Assembly: GCA_016081115.2 (NCBI GenBank)
Contig: CM071936.1
Location: 81,962,978 to 82,026,977, forward strand
Length of the DNA: 64,000 bases
Source: Rehmannia glutinosa
Lineage: Eukaryota; Streptophyta; Magnoliopsida; Lamiales; Orobanchaceae
Reading direction: 5' to 3'
Part shown: positions 1 through 10,760 of the stretch, piece by piece
Numbering within the stretch: the stretch's first letter is position 1
Layout of the letters: every line of letters begins with the position of its first letter
Made by a program: the position numbers and the translations under genes
Notes under the pieces: model-generated
Database searches by the model: none
What the model saw: the letters and a program-made list of their open reading frames with translations, nothing else
Told to the model about the DNA's origin: nothing

Positions 1-456
1 AAAGCACGTTGAGCTGGAACCCACACAGGTCGACCTATAGGTCGATCTGTCCCTGCAAGTTTATCAGAAGAAAGAATATTGAGACAGAGAGGTAGAGGAG
101 GGGATTACAACTGGGTCAACCCATGTGGTCGACCCATCCCTGGTGATTTTTTCTGGAAAAAATGCAATCTTAATTTTCAGGCACCGGTTGACCTAGCAGT
201 TGTCTATTCCAGGGACTTTGTCTTACGGGCTCCGTTTTACCTTGATGGTATTCGGTAAATGTTAAAAATACATTAACACATAAAAATGACTTTTTATATC
301 ACCCGAAACGAATTGTTTTGAATAATCGAAAAATAAACCTCAAGAGAATACTCCAAAAAATAATTTAAAACAAATAAGAGTATTTGGACAACACTTGGGG
401 ACATTGTTTTGGTGTAAAAACACATTTAAATAAAATCATCAAAATCATGATAAAAA
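1..456 (-). repeat. Element A 3' LTR, partial
   Basis: It matches the outer part of the 5' LTR at 5470-6096, including the CAGAAGAAAGAATATTGAG unit and the terminal AAAATCATCAAAATCATGAT. Only one copy of the 87-bp minisatellite unit is present here (about 49-135), against two in the 5' LTR. The last bases of the LTR and the adjoining polypurine tract are deleted: sequence passes directly from the LTR near 456 into the internal 3' region. Confidence 0.75.
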
Positions 457-1682
457 TTTAGGAGATCGATTTTTAAAACAAAACACATTTTATTGGTCTA
501 AAACAACAATCAATTATAAGCAACACAAATCATGAATAAAAATACAAGAATAGTAGCAAAGATTTTTCAAAAATTTTTTATAAAAGCTCCCCCTATCAAC
601 ATGCACAACAAGAGTAAGTAGAAGCAAACAATTAAGAGCTAAAAGCTCAGCTTTTACACTATGAGCTTGAATATGATGAGCTTAGAAGCTCCCCTGTCAA
701 AAAGAATCATTAGACAAGTATAAAAGTCCATAATACATCCGTTGGACTAAGTTATATCCACAACTTTTGGCTTTTAATAGCCACAACTGCTAGCTTTTTT
801 TGCGAGCTTTTTTTTAGTTACATCCCCAACCTTTGAGCTAATGAGCTTGTTTCGTGTTTCTCCCCTTTTGCAATCATCAAAAAGAATGTTTCGATAATAA
901 CATCATATATTCATATCAAAGTGCGCAATGGAACCGATATATCGAGCTTTTGAACATGAAGCTTAAAATTCCAAAAATTAAGGGAAAATTTGATAAGACT
1001 ATTTGTATAAGCTCATTTAAGTGACAAAACATGATCTCTATAAACTTATAAGACTTTTGAAATCGAGAGAGTCATGTAAATGATGAAGTTTCCATTGAAA
1101 CATTTTATCGAGCACTTGGCGTGCGTAAAACAAAATCGAAGATGTATATAAACTTTGTAAATGTAATCATGCCCAAGAATTCATCATCCAACGCAGTTCT
1201 ATAAATATCATCCATCAAAAATCATCATATCCAACACAATTATACAAGAATTCCATCAAAATATTCATACATAAGCATTTTCTCAAGGGTTCAACCCAAT
1301 TGAGATTAAAAAGGAATTACACCTACCAATTGATCGGAGAAGTCAGGTATTATGAATGATATACCAATAATATAAGCTCAAAAATATAGAAATATCAAGA
1401 AATAAAACATTTTGAGTGAATTGTGTGTGAAATTGCAAAGGGGTCAAAAAATGGAAGAAAACCGAGTGAAATACAAAGTCCGGAATGAACCAATTTATCC
1501 AAAAATAGGCCAGTCGACCCGTCCATGGGGGTGGTCGGCCGGTCCAGCTACCAGTCAACCAACCGGCCACCACCTGGTCATCCGGTCCCATAAGCCATTT
1601 TTTGATTCTGTCCGAATTTTGATCAAAAAATCCAAATTTTCACCCCTAAGTTTTAAAAACGCACAAAATACAATCATAGACC
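457..1682 (-). other. Element A non-coding 3' region with PPT-like tracts
   Basis: No coding sequence is visible. It aligns by eye with 25088-26325 of element B and, in reverse, with 38500-39365 of element C. It contains the pyrimidine tracts CTCCCCCTATC near 588 and CTCCCCTGTC near 690 (purine tracts on the element strand), AGCTTTT-rich stretches, and a small cluster of GACC/GGTC palindromic motifs at about 1512-1580 just after the RNase H stop. The true terminal PPT is deleted. Confidence 0.7.
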
Positions 1683-2340
1683 TTATTCAATATGCATTAT
1701 GCCTAAACAAGCTCGAATAGAAGCAAAAGACTCGGCAGTAAGCAGTTTTGTAAAAATATCCGCGAGTTGATCTTGAGATGGAACAAAAGACATCTCAATT
1801 TTTCGTTTAGAAAGGCAATCTCTTAGAAAATGATGACGAATCTCAATTTGTTTAGTACGATTATGATGAACCGAGTTTTGGGCAACATTTATAGCGGACG
1901 TGTTATCACAAAAATTTGGGACACTTTCAAAAGAACATTTATAATCCGCTAAGGTTTGTTTCATCCAAAGCAATTGAGTACAACAAAAACCGCGGAATTA
2001 TATTCGGTTTCGGCCGTTGATAATGAAACACAATTTTGTTTCTTTGAAAACCAAGATACTAGGCAATCGCCTAAAAATTGACATGATCCGGAAGTTCTTT
2101 TGCGATCATCAATATTCCCGCATAGTCCGAATCACTATATCCTTTAATAGAAAAATTTTCATTCTTCGGATAAAACAAGCCATATTGAATAGTGCCTTTC
2201 AAATATCGAAAAATTGTTTTAACAGCACTCATGTGAGATTCTTTGGGATTGCTTTGAAAACAAGCACATAGGCATTCGACATGAAGAATATCGAGTCTAT
2301 GGGAGTAATAAAAATTGATGAACATACCTCGATTTTATTT
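1683..2340 (-). pseudogene. Element A RNase H fragment (copia pol C-terminus)
   Basis: Two minus-strand frames (2071-2325 and 1683-1973) carry the end of a copia polyprotein. The first has the stretch ending in GYSDSDYAG, the start of the copia RNase H; the second has FCDNTSAIN and the terminal DQLADIFTK, the classic C-terminal copia motif, and ends LGIMHIE as in element B. A frameshift and missing sequence separate them. The reverse transcriptase palm and its YVDD motif are absent. It cannot encode a working enzyme. Confidence 0.85.
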
Positions 2341-2688
2341 GTCAACCAATATGCCTTTTTCAAACTTGACAAATCATGATGTAGATCGCTATGGATAAGT
2401 CTACAATCATTTGTTCTTTAATTCCAAAATATTTCCTGCAAAATCTTGACAAAACATCTTGCACAAGAGATTAGTAATATCGGATAATATAAACAATATT
2501 GATATAAAACATCATAAAAGTTGGACAAGTAGCACATACTATGCTTTTTGTAGGAATCAACAAAAGTTTGATAAAACATGTGCTTATTAAAAATCTATTG
2601 AAGATCTCCTTTTTAATTTTGAAAAACCGAGAATATATAGTTGAGACATCATTTTTAAGAAACATATTTTGAAAAAGAATTATGACAA
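2341..2688 (-). other. Element A spacer replacing protease-integrase-RT
   Basis: AT-rich non-coding stretch between the gag end and the RNase H scrap. It corresponds to 35980-36340 of element C: both begin just after the same truncated protease-region trace, and both end in a CGAGGTATGTTCA motif before resembling RNase H. No protein family is recognised in any frame. The shared spacer shows the deletion predates the two insertions. Confidence 0.6.
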
Positions 2689-4518
2689 TCAAGAGAAGAA
2701 TAACAACATGAATAATAAAATGCATAATTCTAGAAACTGATAAGAGTTACCAATTTCGCCATTGCCAAAGGTTGTATCTTTCCCATTGTTGATTATACCT
2801 TCTTCTTGAAAAATTATTTTGTTGATAATGTTTTCTTCTTTGATCAAATGGCGCGAACATTTGTTGTCTCTTTGACGATTTGAATTTCTTTGGCTTTTAT
2901 TGCATCGAGTACCTAACATCATATTTTCTTGTGGTACCCTCAAGTGTTTGGGTCCTTTGGGATTAGCATTGAGACTTTTAGGTCTCCAATAATAATTAGA
3001 TCTATTTCTAGCCCGATAAGTATTTGCCGTGTGACCACTTTTACCACAATAAAAACATGTAATAGTTCTAGAAGCATAATGATAAACATGCATAGAGACA
3101 TGGTTCGTTTTCATATCATTAATATCATTAGTCTTATAACCAAGTCCTAGTTTCAAATGATCACAACATTGAACATCAAGAATTTTGGTCATTATATCGG
3201 TACTCAAGTTAAACTTTAACATATCCTTTTCATGCAATCAATATCCTTAAAAAGAGTACTATTTTCTTTTTCAAGGTTTCTAACCTTATCAAGTCTACTA
3301 GTGTGAGCACAAGAAAGTGATTCATATGAAGCAAGTAAACTATCCTTTTCATTTTTCAAAGAGTTGAATTCCTTTTTCAAATTTTTGTATTTAAAAAGCA
3401 TGCTTTGGATTCATTTTGAAGCTCATCAAAATCGTCTTGCAGTTCATTAATAAAAGTGATAGAAGAATTAGAGCGTACCGCATCTTCTTCTTCGATGCCT
3501 ATTAGACATTGCTCGACTTCCTCATCATCGGATATTGCATGAAGCTCATCCAATGTTTTTGCTTCGCTTTAGCATTTAAGGCTTTTAATTTTTTGTGTTA
3601 TTTCTCTTTCTTCCTTTGTTCTTCCTTCCCTTTTGGACAATCGGCAACATGGTGTCCGGGTTTTCCGCATCTAAAGCAAGACTTGCTTCTTGCTTTCCTT
3701 GTTTTTATTTACAAATTTTATAAATTTTCTAATAAGTTCCTCATCTTCATCTTCTTCTTCATCCTCCTCATCAATTGAATAATAATTTTTCGATTTTGAG
3801 GCAAGACCTTTTAGAGTTGATCCCATATTCGGTTGAGAAGTCGATGCTTTTGAATTATTCCCTTCATTGGTATAAACTTCATATATGAGAAGATTGCCAA
3901 TAAGCTCATCAAAATTTAGAGTTTCCAAATTTTGAGCTTCCGTAATAGTGGTAACTTTTTCGGACCAAGAGACGGGAATAATATTCAGAACTTTTGTGAC
4001 CTTATTCTCTTCGAAAATAATTTTTCCAAGTGCAACAAGAGGATTTACAATATTGTCAAACCTTTCAACCATTTTGGAAATATTTTCACTAATATTCATT
4101 GTGAAATTTTTGAACTATTTGACCAACATGATCTTTCGAGCTTGTTTCACTTTCTTTGTGCCTTCATAGATAACTTTCAATTTTCCCATACATCATGAGC
4201 GGATCGAATACCTCTAATACGATTATACTCCATAGCGGTAAGAGAACAATGAAGAATATTAAGAGCTTTACCGTTTAAGGAGAATATTTTCTTGTCTTCA
4301 TCATTGAACTCCTCGAGGGCTTTGGGGATTTGAGTTGCGTCTTCCTTTTTCTTCATCGGGATGGATACTACATTTATAACCATTTTCCAAATATCAAACT
4401 CGCAATCTTGTAAGAAGCACTCCATTCTATCTTTCCAAAATGCATAATTGTTGGAGTCGAAGAGAGGCGGTCTATTGAGGGAAGCACCGGTTGGTAGATA
4501 GCTCTCGTTCGTAGCCAT
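2689..4518 (-). pseudogene. Element A gag (copia capsid-like) pseudogene
   Basis: The start at 4518 (MATNESYLPTGAS) is chosen because the same start follows the PBS in elements B and I. The N-terminal part has the FDSNNYAFWKDRMECFL motif of the DUF4219/UBN2-type copia gag, then a second frame (4099-3671) with helices and an acidic DEEDEEEDEDEE tract, then a coiled-coil stretch (3401-3216), then a zinc knuckle (3237-2689). The knuckle reads CFYCGKSGHTANTY: the last zinc-binding Cys is replaced by Tyr. At least three frameshifts break the gene. After the knuckle only a trace of protease-region sequence (FGNGEIGN) remains before the spacer. Intact gag would form the virus-like particle and bind the element RNA. 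Confidence 0.85.
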
Positions 4519-4567
4519 GGATCTTTCCTCTTTACTCACAATGTGGAATGAGCTTACCAAATAGTTT

Positions 4568-4580
4568 GGCTCTGATACCA
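4568..4580 (-). other. Primer-binding site of element A (tRNA-iMet)
   Basis: On the minus strand TGGTATCAGAGCC, complementary to the 3' end of plant initiator tRNA-Met, lies two bases inside the LTR end. It fixes the 5' LTR boundary and the minus orientation. Confidence 0.95.
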
Positions 4581-4837
4581 CTTGTTAGTCCAAGTGGCTA
4601 CGATAATCTAGAGGGGGGTGAATAGATTATGCCGATTTTCTGAATTTCACCCTCTTTTTCGAATGTGAAGATGATAGCAATAGTGTAAGTGCGAGAAAAT
4701 AAACAACATTCGATAATTTATAGAGCTTCACCCCACCTAGGGACTAAGTGCTCTACCACCTCAGTATATCCGGGATGGATTTCGAAAAAGAAAAAGAATT
4801 TTATTAATAGTTACCACAACTATTACAACTTCACCTT

Positions 4838-5030
4838 GAAGAGTACCACACTCTTCTTACAACGGCACCTATGAAGATTACCACAATCTTCCAAATCGAA
4901 GACTTCTATACCTTGAACGGCACCAAACTCTTCCAACACCTTGAAGAGCACCAAACTCTTCTTCACTTCGAAGAGCACCAAACTCTTCAACAACTAAAAT
5001 CAACCAAGTGTGCTCTTACCACAAGAACAC
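4838..5030 (-). other. Hairpin array in element A LTR
   Basis: Successive imperfect palindromes on the + strand: GAAGAGT with loop ACCAC and ACTCTTC; GAAGATT, ACCAC, AATCTTC; GAAGAGC, ACCAA, ACTCTTC (twice); and a longer one ending AAGAACAC. On the element strand the loops read GTGGT or TTGGT. The array lies downstream of the TATA box, so it should be transcribed. Confidence 0.8.
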
Positions 5031-5268
5031 TTACAAGGATATCCTGTCTTGGGTGATAGAAACAAATTCAAGATTACAACTCGATAATGAAGTATACAAC
5101 TTGAAGTACAAGTGTAATCAAGAATGAAAGCATAATAAGCAAGATGTGAAAGTGATAATCTTAGACTATTACAACAACAATGTTGACAATAAAGACTTAG
5201 ACAAATTTGCAGATTTCTTGTTGTGTTGTATTGTGTAATCTATTGTTGTGTTGCTTCAAATCTTCCTC

Positions 5269-5276
5269 TATTTATA
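5269..5276 (-). promoter_or_regulatory. LTR TATA box (element A)
   Basis: TATAAATA on the minus strand within CCTATAAATAGAGGA. The same block occurs in the LTR of C (40144-40151) and in both solo LTRs (49512-49519, 56953-56960), always with the hairpin array downstream and the GC palindromes upstream. Inferred core promoter of the element. Confidence 0.75.
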
Positions 5277-5554
5277 GGAGAGGTCTTGAATATTGATAAG
5301 CTCCTCTCGGGGAATGAAAGTTGTAAAGAAAATGCAGATTTAATTAATAATATAGCTGTTATAAATCAATCCCATAATTTCAACAAAAGTTATCTCCCAC
5401 GGGCTCAAAATCGTCTGATTTTGAGCTGGCCGACCTGTGGGTCGACCGGTCGAGCAGTACAAAAGATTTTAAAATACGTCGGTTGAGTTGGAACCCACAC
5501 AGGTCGACCGGGGGGTTGACCAGTCGACCACCCTGGTCGACCTATCGGTCGACA

Positions 5555-5728
5555 TGTCCCTGCATTTTTATCAGAAGAAAGAATATTGAGACACAGAGGC
5601 AGGGGAGGGGATTACACCTAGGTCAACCCATGGGGTCGACCTGTCCCTGCAATTTTATCAGAAGAAAGAATATTGAGACAGAGAGGCAGGGGAGGGGATT
5701 ACACCTGGGTCCACCCATGGGGTCGACC
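5555..5728. repeat. 87-bp minisatellite in element A 5' LTR
   Basis: Two tandem units starting TGTCCCTGCA at 5555 and 5642, each containing CAGAAGAAAGAATATTGAG and a purine-rich GGCAGGGGAGGGGATTACA segment and ending in a GTCGACC motif. The 3' LTR has one unit (about 49-135), so the two LTRs differ in copy number. Confidence 0.8.
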
Positions 5729-6096
5729 CATCCCTTGTGATTTTTTCTGGAAAAAATGCAATCTTAATCTTCAGGCACTGGTTGACCTAGGGATCGACCG
5801 GTCAACCTATTCCAGGGAGTTTTCGGTTCGACAAAAATTCCAACTTGGTCTTTTGGGCTTCGTTTTACCTTGATGGTATTCAGTAAATGTTAAAATACTT
5901 TAAAATATACAAATCACTTTTTATATCGCCCGAAACGAATTGTTTTAAATAATCAAAAAATAAACCTCAAGAGAATACTCCAATAAATAATTTAAAACGA
6001 TTAGGAGTATTTGGACAACACTTGGGGACATTGTTTTGGTGTAAAAACACATTTAAACAAAATTATCAAAATCATGATAAAAACATTAATCTAACA

Positions 6097-7165
6097 AGAA
6101 GTCCCTGTACTAAGGATGATATGTCGCTATAGAGGGAGACCGATACCTATAAGTTGTTCAAGTTTTTTCTGAAAACATAGATTTTTCTGAGGCTATAGTG
6201 ACCGGTCGTTATACTAAGGCGACCAGTGCCTGATTGTTTGCAAAATTGTATTTTCTTCTTTGTTTGAATAGCAACCGGTCTTTATCCGTTGTAGAGCGAC
6301 TATCGCTATATATAGAGACCGGTCACCCTTGATGTCATCCCTTGTCAAATCTTAATCCAATGGTTTAAACTATCGAATTTTCAACATAGCAATTGGTCGC
6401 TATAGGATTTTTGACAAAGGATGGCAAGAAAATTCCATTCGTTCGAAAGAACACTTATCAAAGAAAAGTTACTTTAACAAATCTTAACCATTTTGTAAAT
6501 ATTTTGATCATTCTTTTGCAGACAAAATTTCAATATGGAGGAGCCTATGTTGGAAATCATATCTTGAAGCTTCTCTACAAATTGTTGAAGAATTTGAAGG
6601 ATCAAGTAAGACATAACTCTACAAGACAACATGAAAAATTCAGCAAATTTCTCAAACTTTCATTTTCATATTGTTGTTGTAATAGCCTACGCACTTGCAC
6701 TTTCACATCTTGCTTATTAGGCTTTCTTTCTAGATTAACTTACACTTTCAAAGTTATATACATTCATTTGAGGTATAATCTTGATTGATCAAAATCATTT
6801 AAGACAAGAATTACTTGTTGATTGTTCTTTTGATAAGAACACACTTGGTTGAATAACTAGGTATTGAAGAGTTTGGTGCTCTTCAAGGTGTTTATTGTAA
6901 GAAGAGTTTGATACTCTTCTAGTTGAGTTATAATCATTTGGTATTGATTAATAGATTTTTCTTTTTAAAATCCATTCGGATATACCGAGTGGTGGTAGAT
7001 TAAGCTATAGGTGAGTCGAACTACTATGAATCAGTGTTCATCCTTCTCATTTATCTTCAGATTCTTAGAAGTGCTTTCATATTTGAAAAAGGGAAGAAAA
7101 ATCTAAAAAATTTGGAAAATTTATTCACCCCCTTCTCTAGATTTTTGTAGCCACTTAGACTAACA
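6097..7165 (+). repeat. Element I 5' LTR, 5'-truncated
   Basis: Ends CCACTTAGACTAACA, equivalent to the CTTGGACTAACA end of the related LTRs. It contains dispersed GACCGGTC motifs (about 6200-6335), the conserved GAGGAGCCTATG block, and three hairpins at about 6814-6926 with loops TTGAT or TTGGT (for example GAAGAGT, TTGGT, GCTCTTC). The TATA segment seen in its relatives is deleted. The LTR start is not identifiable. Confidence 0.75.
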
Positions 7166-7167
7166 AG

Positions 7168-7180
7168 TGCTATCAAAGCT
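7168..7180 (+). other. Decayed primer-binding site of element I
   Basis: TGCTATCAAAGCT occupies the position of the tRNA-iMet PBS (consensus TGGTATCAGAGCC) two bases after the LTR, with several substitutions. It agrees with the decay of the rest of the element. Confidence 0.7.
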
Positions 7181-7228
7181 AAACTATGTCAAGCTCGTTT
7201 AATTTTTGCGAGTAAAGAGGAAAGATCT

Positions 7229-8045
7229 ATGGCTACGAACGAAAGCTATCTTCCAACTGGTGCTTCATCCAACAAGCCGCCTCTTTTTGACTCCACCAAT
7301 TAATGTTTTAGGAAAGATAGAATGGAGTGCTTCCTACAAGGTTGCGGGTTTGATATTTGGAACACGGTTATTGAAGGAGTTGCTAAACCAACCAAGAAAT
7401 TGGAAGCCGGGCAGCTATGACTCCCAAGGGATTCAAAGAATCCGATAATGAGGACAAGAAATTGTTCTCTCTAAATGGTAAGGCCTTAAATATTTTGCAT
7501 TTCTCTCTTACCGCTAGTGAATACAATTGTACTAGAGGAATAAGATCCGCACATGAAGCGTGGACAAAATTGACAACCGTCTATGAAGGAACCAAGAAAG
7601 TGAAACAGGCTCGAAAAAACATGCTTGTTAAGGACTTCGAAGAGTTCACTATATTTGAAGGTGAAGGGATTTCAAAGATGGTGGAAAGGCTTGACAATAA
7701 ATAATGCTTATTATCCTAGCGATGAAGAAGACGAGGAAATGATGACTCTTGTGAGAAAATTTGCCAAGTTTTTAAATAAAAATAAGGCAAGAAAAGCAAG
7801 AGACAACTGATGCTTCAAATGCAAAAAACACGGATACTTTATCACCGATTGTCCTAAAATGGGGGAGGAAGAACAAAAGAAGAAAAAGTTCTTTCCCAAA
7901 AAGAAGGCCTCAAATGGGGATGCTAAAACATGGGATGAACTTCTTGCAATATCTGATGATGAGGAAACTGAACAAGTTCTCATAGCTATTGATGATGAAA
8001 CTGACGAGGATCTTGGGGCAATCACAATCAAAGAAATTCTATGTG
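7229..8045 (+). pseudogene. Element I gag pseudogene
   Basis: Begins MATNESYLPTGAS, the same gag start as elements A and B. Frameshifted pieces follow with LNGKALNILHFSL, an MVERLDNK segment and an acidic DEEDEE stretch, then a zinc knuckle around 7810-7857 whose first Cys codon is preceded by a TGA. A long deletion joins the middle of gag (DDETDEDLGA) to the protease active-site region, so the coiled coil and second knuckle present in B are missing. Confidence 0.8.
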
Positions 8046-9532
8046 GCTCGTGGACAACGGATGTTCACGTCATATGACCGGAAAAGAACATCTCTTTACC
8101 AACATCGAACTACAAGAGGGAGGAATGGTTATGTTCGGAAATGTCAAAGGCAAAATCCTTGACTATGGACGTTGGTAATTATTCTTTCTCTCTTAATGAT
8201 GTTTTATTAGTAGATGGGCTCAAGTTTAATTTGATTAGTGTAAGCCAACTTTGTGATTTAGATTATAATGTTCTTTTAAATAAAGAAAAATACTTTATTC
8301 TCAAAAATGATAACATTATTTGCAAATCTCGTAGAAAAGGTAATCTTTACAAAATTTGCACAAGTGATTTGGTTAGTCAAAATATTTCTTGTCTTGTCGC
8401 TAGCAATGATTAACTAGTTTTATGGCATAGGATACTTGGATATATTGGATACAAAAATTTACAAAATATTTGCAAAAATCAAGATGGCAAAGGACTACCC
8501 AAATCAAAATTTTGAAAATATTTGCTCATGTGACACTTGTCAAAAGAACAAATCAGTTAAAAGTAGTTTTAAGCCCTAAGATGAAATTTCCACAACAAAG
8601 CCTCTACAACCTTTTTATCTAGACTTTTTTGGAGACATTGGCACGACAAGCCTAAGTAAAAAATATTATATATTCGTTATTGTTGATGACTTCTCTAGAT
8701 ATACTTGAGTTATTTTTCTTGTTACTAAATATGGTGTTGCTTATGAGTTTGCTAAGTTGTGTGGACTTATATAAAATGTAAAAGACAACACTATAAAATC
8801 TATAAGAAGTGATAGTGGTTGTGAATTTGATGGTGAATTTAGAGTTCTATGTGAAACAAAAGGATATGCATAATTTTTCGGCTCCTAGAACTTCTCAACA
8901 AAATGGTGTAGCCGAAAGGAAAAACTAAACTCTACAAGAAATATGCCGGTCAATGCTCAATGAATTTTCACTTCCGAAATATATTTGGTCCGAGGCCGTG
9001 AACACCGCTTGCTATGTGGTAAATCGAGTATATCTTCGTCCAAAGTTGAACAAAACTCCATATGAGCTTTGGAAAGGAAGAACACCAAATATTAGTTACT
9101 TCAAGATGTTTGGTTGCAAGTGTTTCATCTTAAATACCAAGGAATTTTTGTGGGGATACTCGACCAAAAGCAAGACATACCGTGTATACAACAAAACAAA
9201 TTTGGTAGTCAAAGAATCCATACACGTCCAATTCAATGAAGCCTCCGATGTTCAAACAATCCCAAATAAAGATAGTGATGATGAAAATGATGAAGAACAA
9301 ATTATTCCAAACATTACTCAATATGACCAATCATCTTCTTCAACAAATGTTCAACAATAAGAAGGAGGTGATACTTCAAATCTTCCCATGGTATTAAAAT
9401 TAAAATAAGATCATCCCAAAGATCTTATTATTGGAGATCCACTTGACAAGGTCATGACAAGAAGGAAATTTGCCGAAAAAGCTCTAATATCTCAAAAAGA
9501 GCAGAAAAAATGATAAAGAAGCAATTGAAGAT
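8046..9532 (+). pseudogene. Element I protease and integrase pseudogene
   Basis: Protease region starts with a VDNGCSRHMTG stretch (usual copia form has DSG, here DNG) and continues in the frame 8141-8413 with LNDVLLVDGLKFNLISVSQL. The GAG-pre-integrase zinc region and integrase core follow in several frames, with a degenerate VDDFSRYT and SDSGCEFDGEF. The frame 8953-9360 covers the copia integrase C-terminal part (MLNEFSLPKYIW...). Multiple stops. The reading continues at 12550 beyond the inserted element H. Confidence 0.8.
9528..9532. repeat. TSD AAGAT, left copy (element H)
   Basis: AAGAT directly before TGTTGGTATAG; the same five bases follow the right LTR at 12545-12549. Removing one copy and the insert restores the pol reading of element I. 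Confidence 0.9.
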
Positions 9533-9672
9533 TGTTGGTATAGTGTTAGGGAGTGTTTTAATTTTATTATTTTTGTCCCACATAGGAAGAGGAACTAGGA
9601 GTACTGGTTTAGTATACCCTATATATATGTAAAGGGTATTCTATTAATGATAATATAATAAGATGCTCTTCC
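9533..9672 (+). repeat. Element H 5' LTR
   Basis: Starts TGTTGGTATAGTGTTAGGGAG and shares with the 3' LTR the block from TGTTAGGGAGTG to ATAATAAGATG, including a TATA-like run ACCCTATATATATG. The right end is lost in the deletion that removes the PBS and gag. Confidence 0.85.
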
Positions 9673-10760
9673 CTCGCCAACTTCCACAAGATGGTTCCTA
9701 GTCTGAGTCATGTCAAAGAAGTCTTTTGTGAGTCGTGCCAATTAGGAATACATAGTCGTAATTCTTTTCCTAGTCGTCTTATTAATCGGGCTACTGTCCC
9801 GTTTGAGTTAGTACATTCAGATAATTGGGGACCTAGTCGTCATGTCTCTAAATTTGGTTATCGGTATTTTGTTACCTTTATAGATGACTTTTAATCAAAG
9901 ATCATTCTGAAGTTTTGTCTATTTTTCAATTATTTTACAATGAAATTGTTACTCAGTTTAATTTTCGTATTTGCGCATTACGAACTGACAGTGCTCGGGA
10001 ATATTTTTCTTCTTCTTTTTCGTTATTCTTATCCTCTAAAGGGGTTATTCATCAGTCTTCTTGCGCGTACACTCCTCAACAAAATGGGGTCGCTGAATGA
10101 AAGAATCTTCACCTTATTGAGACTGCTTATACTCTTTTTCTTCTTCATATGAATGTCCCATTGCGTTTTTGGGATGATGCAGTTCTCACAGCATGTTATC
10201 TGATCAACTTCATGCCCTCTACTATTTTCCATGGGAAAATCTCATTGTCTACTTTGTGGCCTCGTGATCCTATCTATTCCTTACCTCTTCATGTCTTTGG
10301 GTGTGTATGTTTTGTCCACAACGTTTCCCCTAGGTCTGATAAATTAAGCCCTCGCTCGATGAAGTGTATTTTTCTTGGATATGCACGCCATCAAAAAGGC
10401 TATCGGTGCTATTCACCCGAGCTTAGTCGCCAGTTCATATGTGCTGATGTCACCTTCTTAGAATCTAACCCCTATTATGGACCAACTTTTGATTCTCCAC
10501 ACTATCTCATTGAGGACTTACCGCTTCCTGTTCCCCTTTTCAATCCTTCTACACTCTCTTCATCTCCCAGTACGTTGCCCCCACCGACTTTGGCACCTCT
10601 TTCTCGCTTGGATTGTCCTGACCTATAGACATATCAATGGCACCATCGCACAACCCTACCTCCTGCAGCTCCGGGTGCTACTACCATGCCCTCTTGGATC
10701 CGTTTCAACTGTCTTCATGTTCTGACTTAGATCTACCCATTGCTATTCGAAAAGGTACCC
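9673..10760 (+). pseudogene. Element H integrase pseudogene
   Basis: Starts in the GAG-pre-integrase Cys/His region (FCESCQLG), followed by the core stretch LVHSDNWGPS and FVTFIDDF, then a stop. The piece near 9975-10100 carries RTDSAREYFS and PQQNGVAE, containing the second catalytic Asp and the Glu-side motif. The frame 10149-10628 covers the C-terminal part with FWDDAVLTACYLINFMPS and KCIFLGY. Several frameshifts and stops. Confidence 0.85.

Larger units (their letters stand above)
1..6096 (-). mobile_element. Element A: Sirevirus-like Ty1/copia relic, internally deleted
   Basis: Minus-strand LTR retrotransposon whose left (3') LTR runs off the window start. Order in element direction: 5' LTR (6096 to 4583), primer-binding site, gag, a non-coding spacer, an RNase H scrap, a polypurine-rich 3' region and part of the 3' LTR. 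Protease, integrase and reverse transcriptase are absent, so it could move only with help from a relative such as element B. Gag resembles that of elements B and C, and the gag-spacer-RNase H layout is shared with C. Assignment to the Sirevirus lineage rests on the long LTRs, the coiled-coil gag with CCHC knuckles and several PPT-like tracts before the 3' LTR. The target duplication cannot be tested because the left end is outside the window. Confidence 0.85.
4583..6096 (-). repeat. Element A 5' LTR (1514 bp)
   Basis: Begins TGTTAGTCCAAG and ends ATTAATCTAACA, the usual TG...CA ends. In element direction it holds an AT-rich start, a GACCGGTC-type palindrome array with an 87-bp minisatellite (about 5820-5425), a TATA box (5276-5269), and a hairpin array (5030-4838) before the PBS. 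It is complete, whereas the 3' copy is cut by the window edge. Confidence 0.9.

Noticed and set aside
4871..5056. Open frame with a repeated EEHQTL-like peptide
   Set aside because: It is a translation of the LTR hairpin array; the repetition comes from the DNA palindromes, and the frame is not kept in other LTR copies.
5483..5740. Open frame with an internal protein repeat
   Set aside because: It spans the 87-bp minisatellite (87 is divisible by 3), so the repeat is expected without coding.
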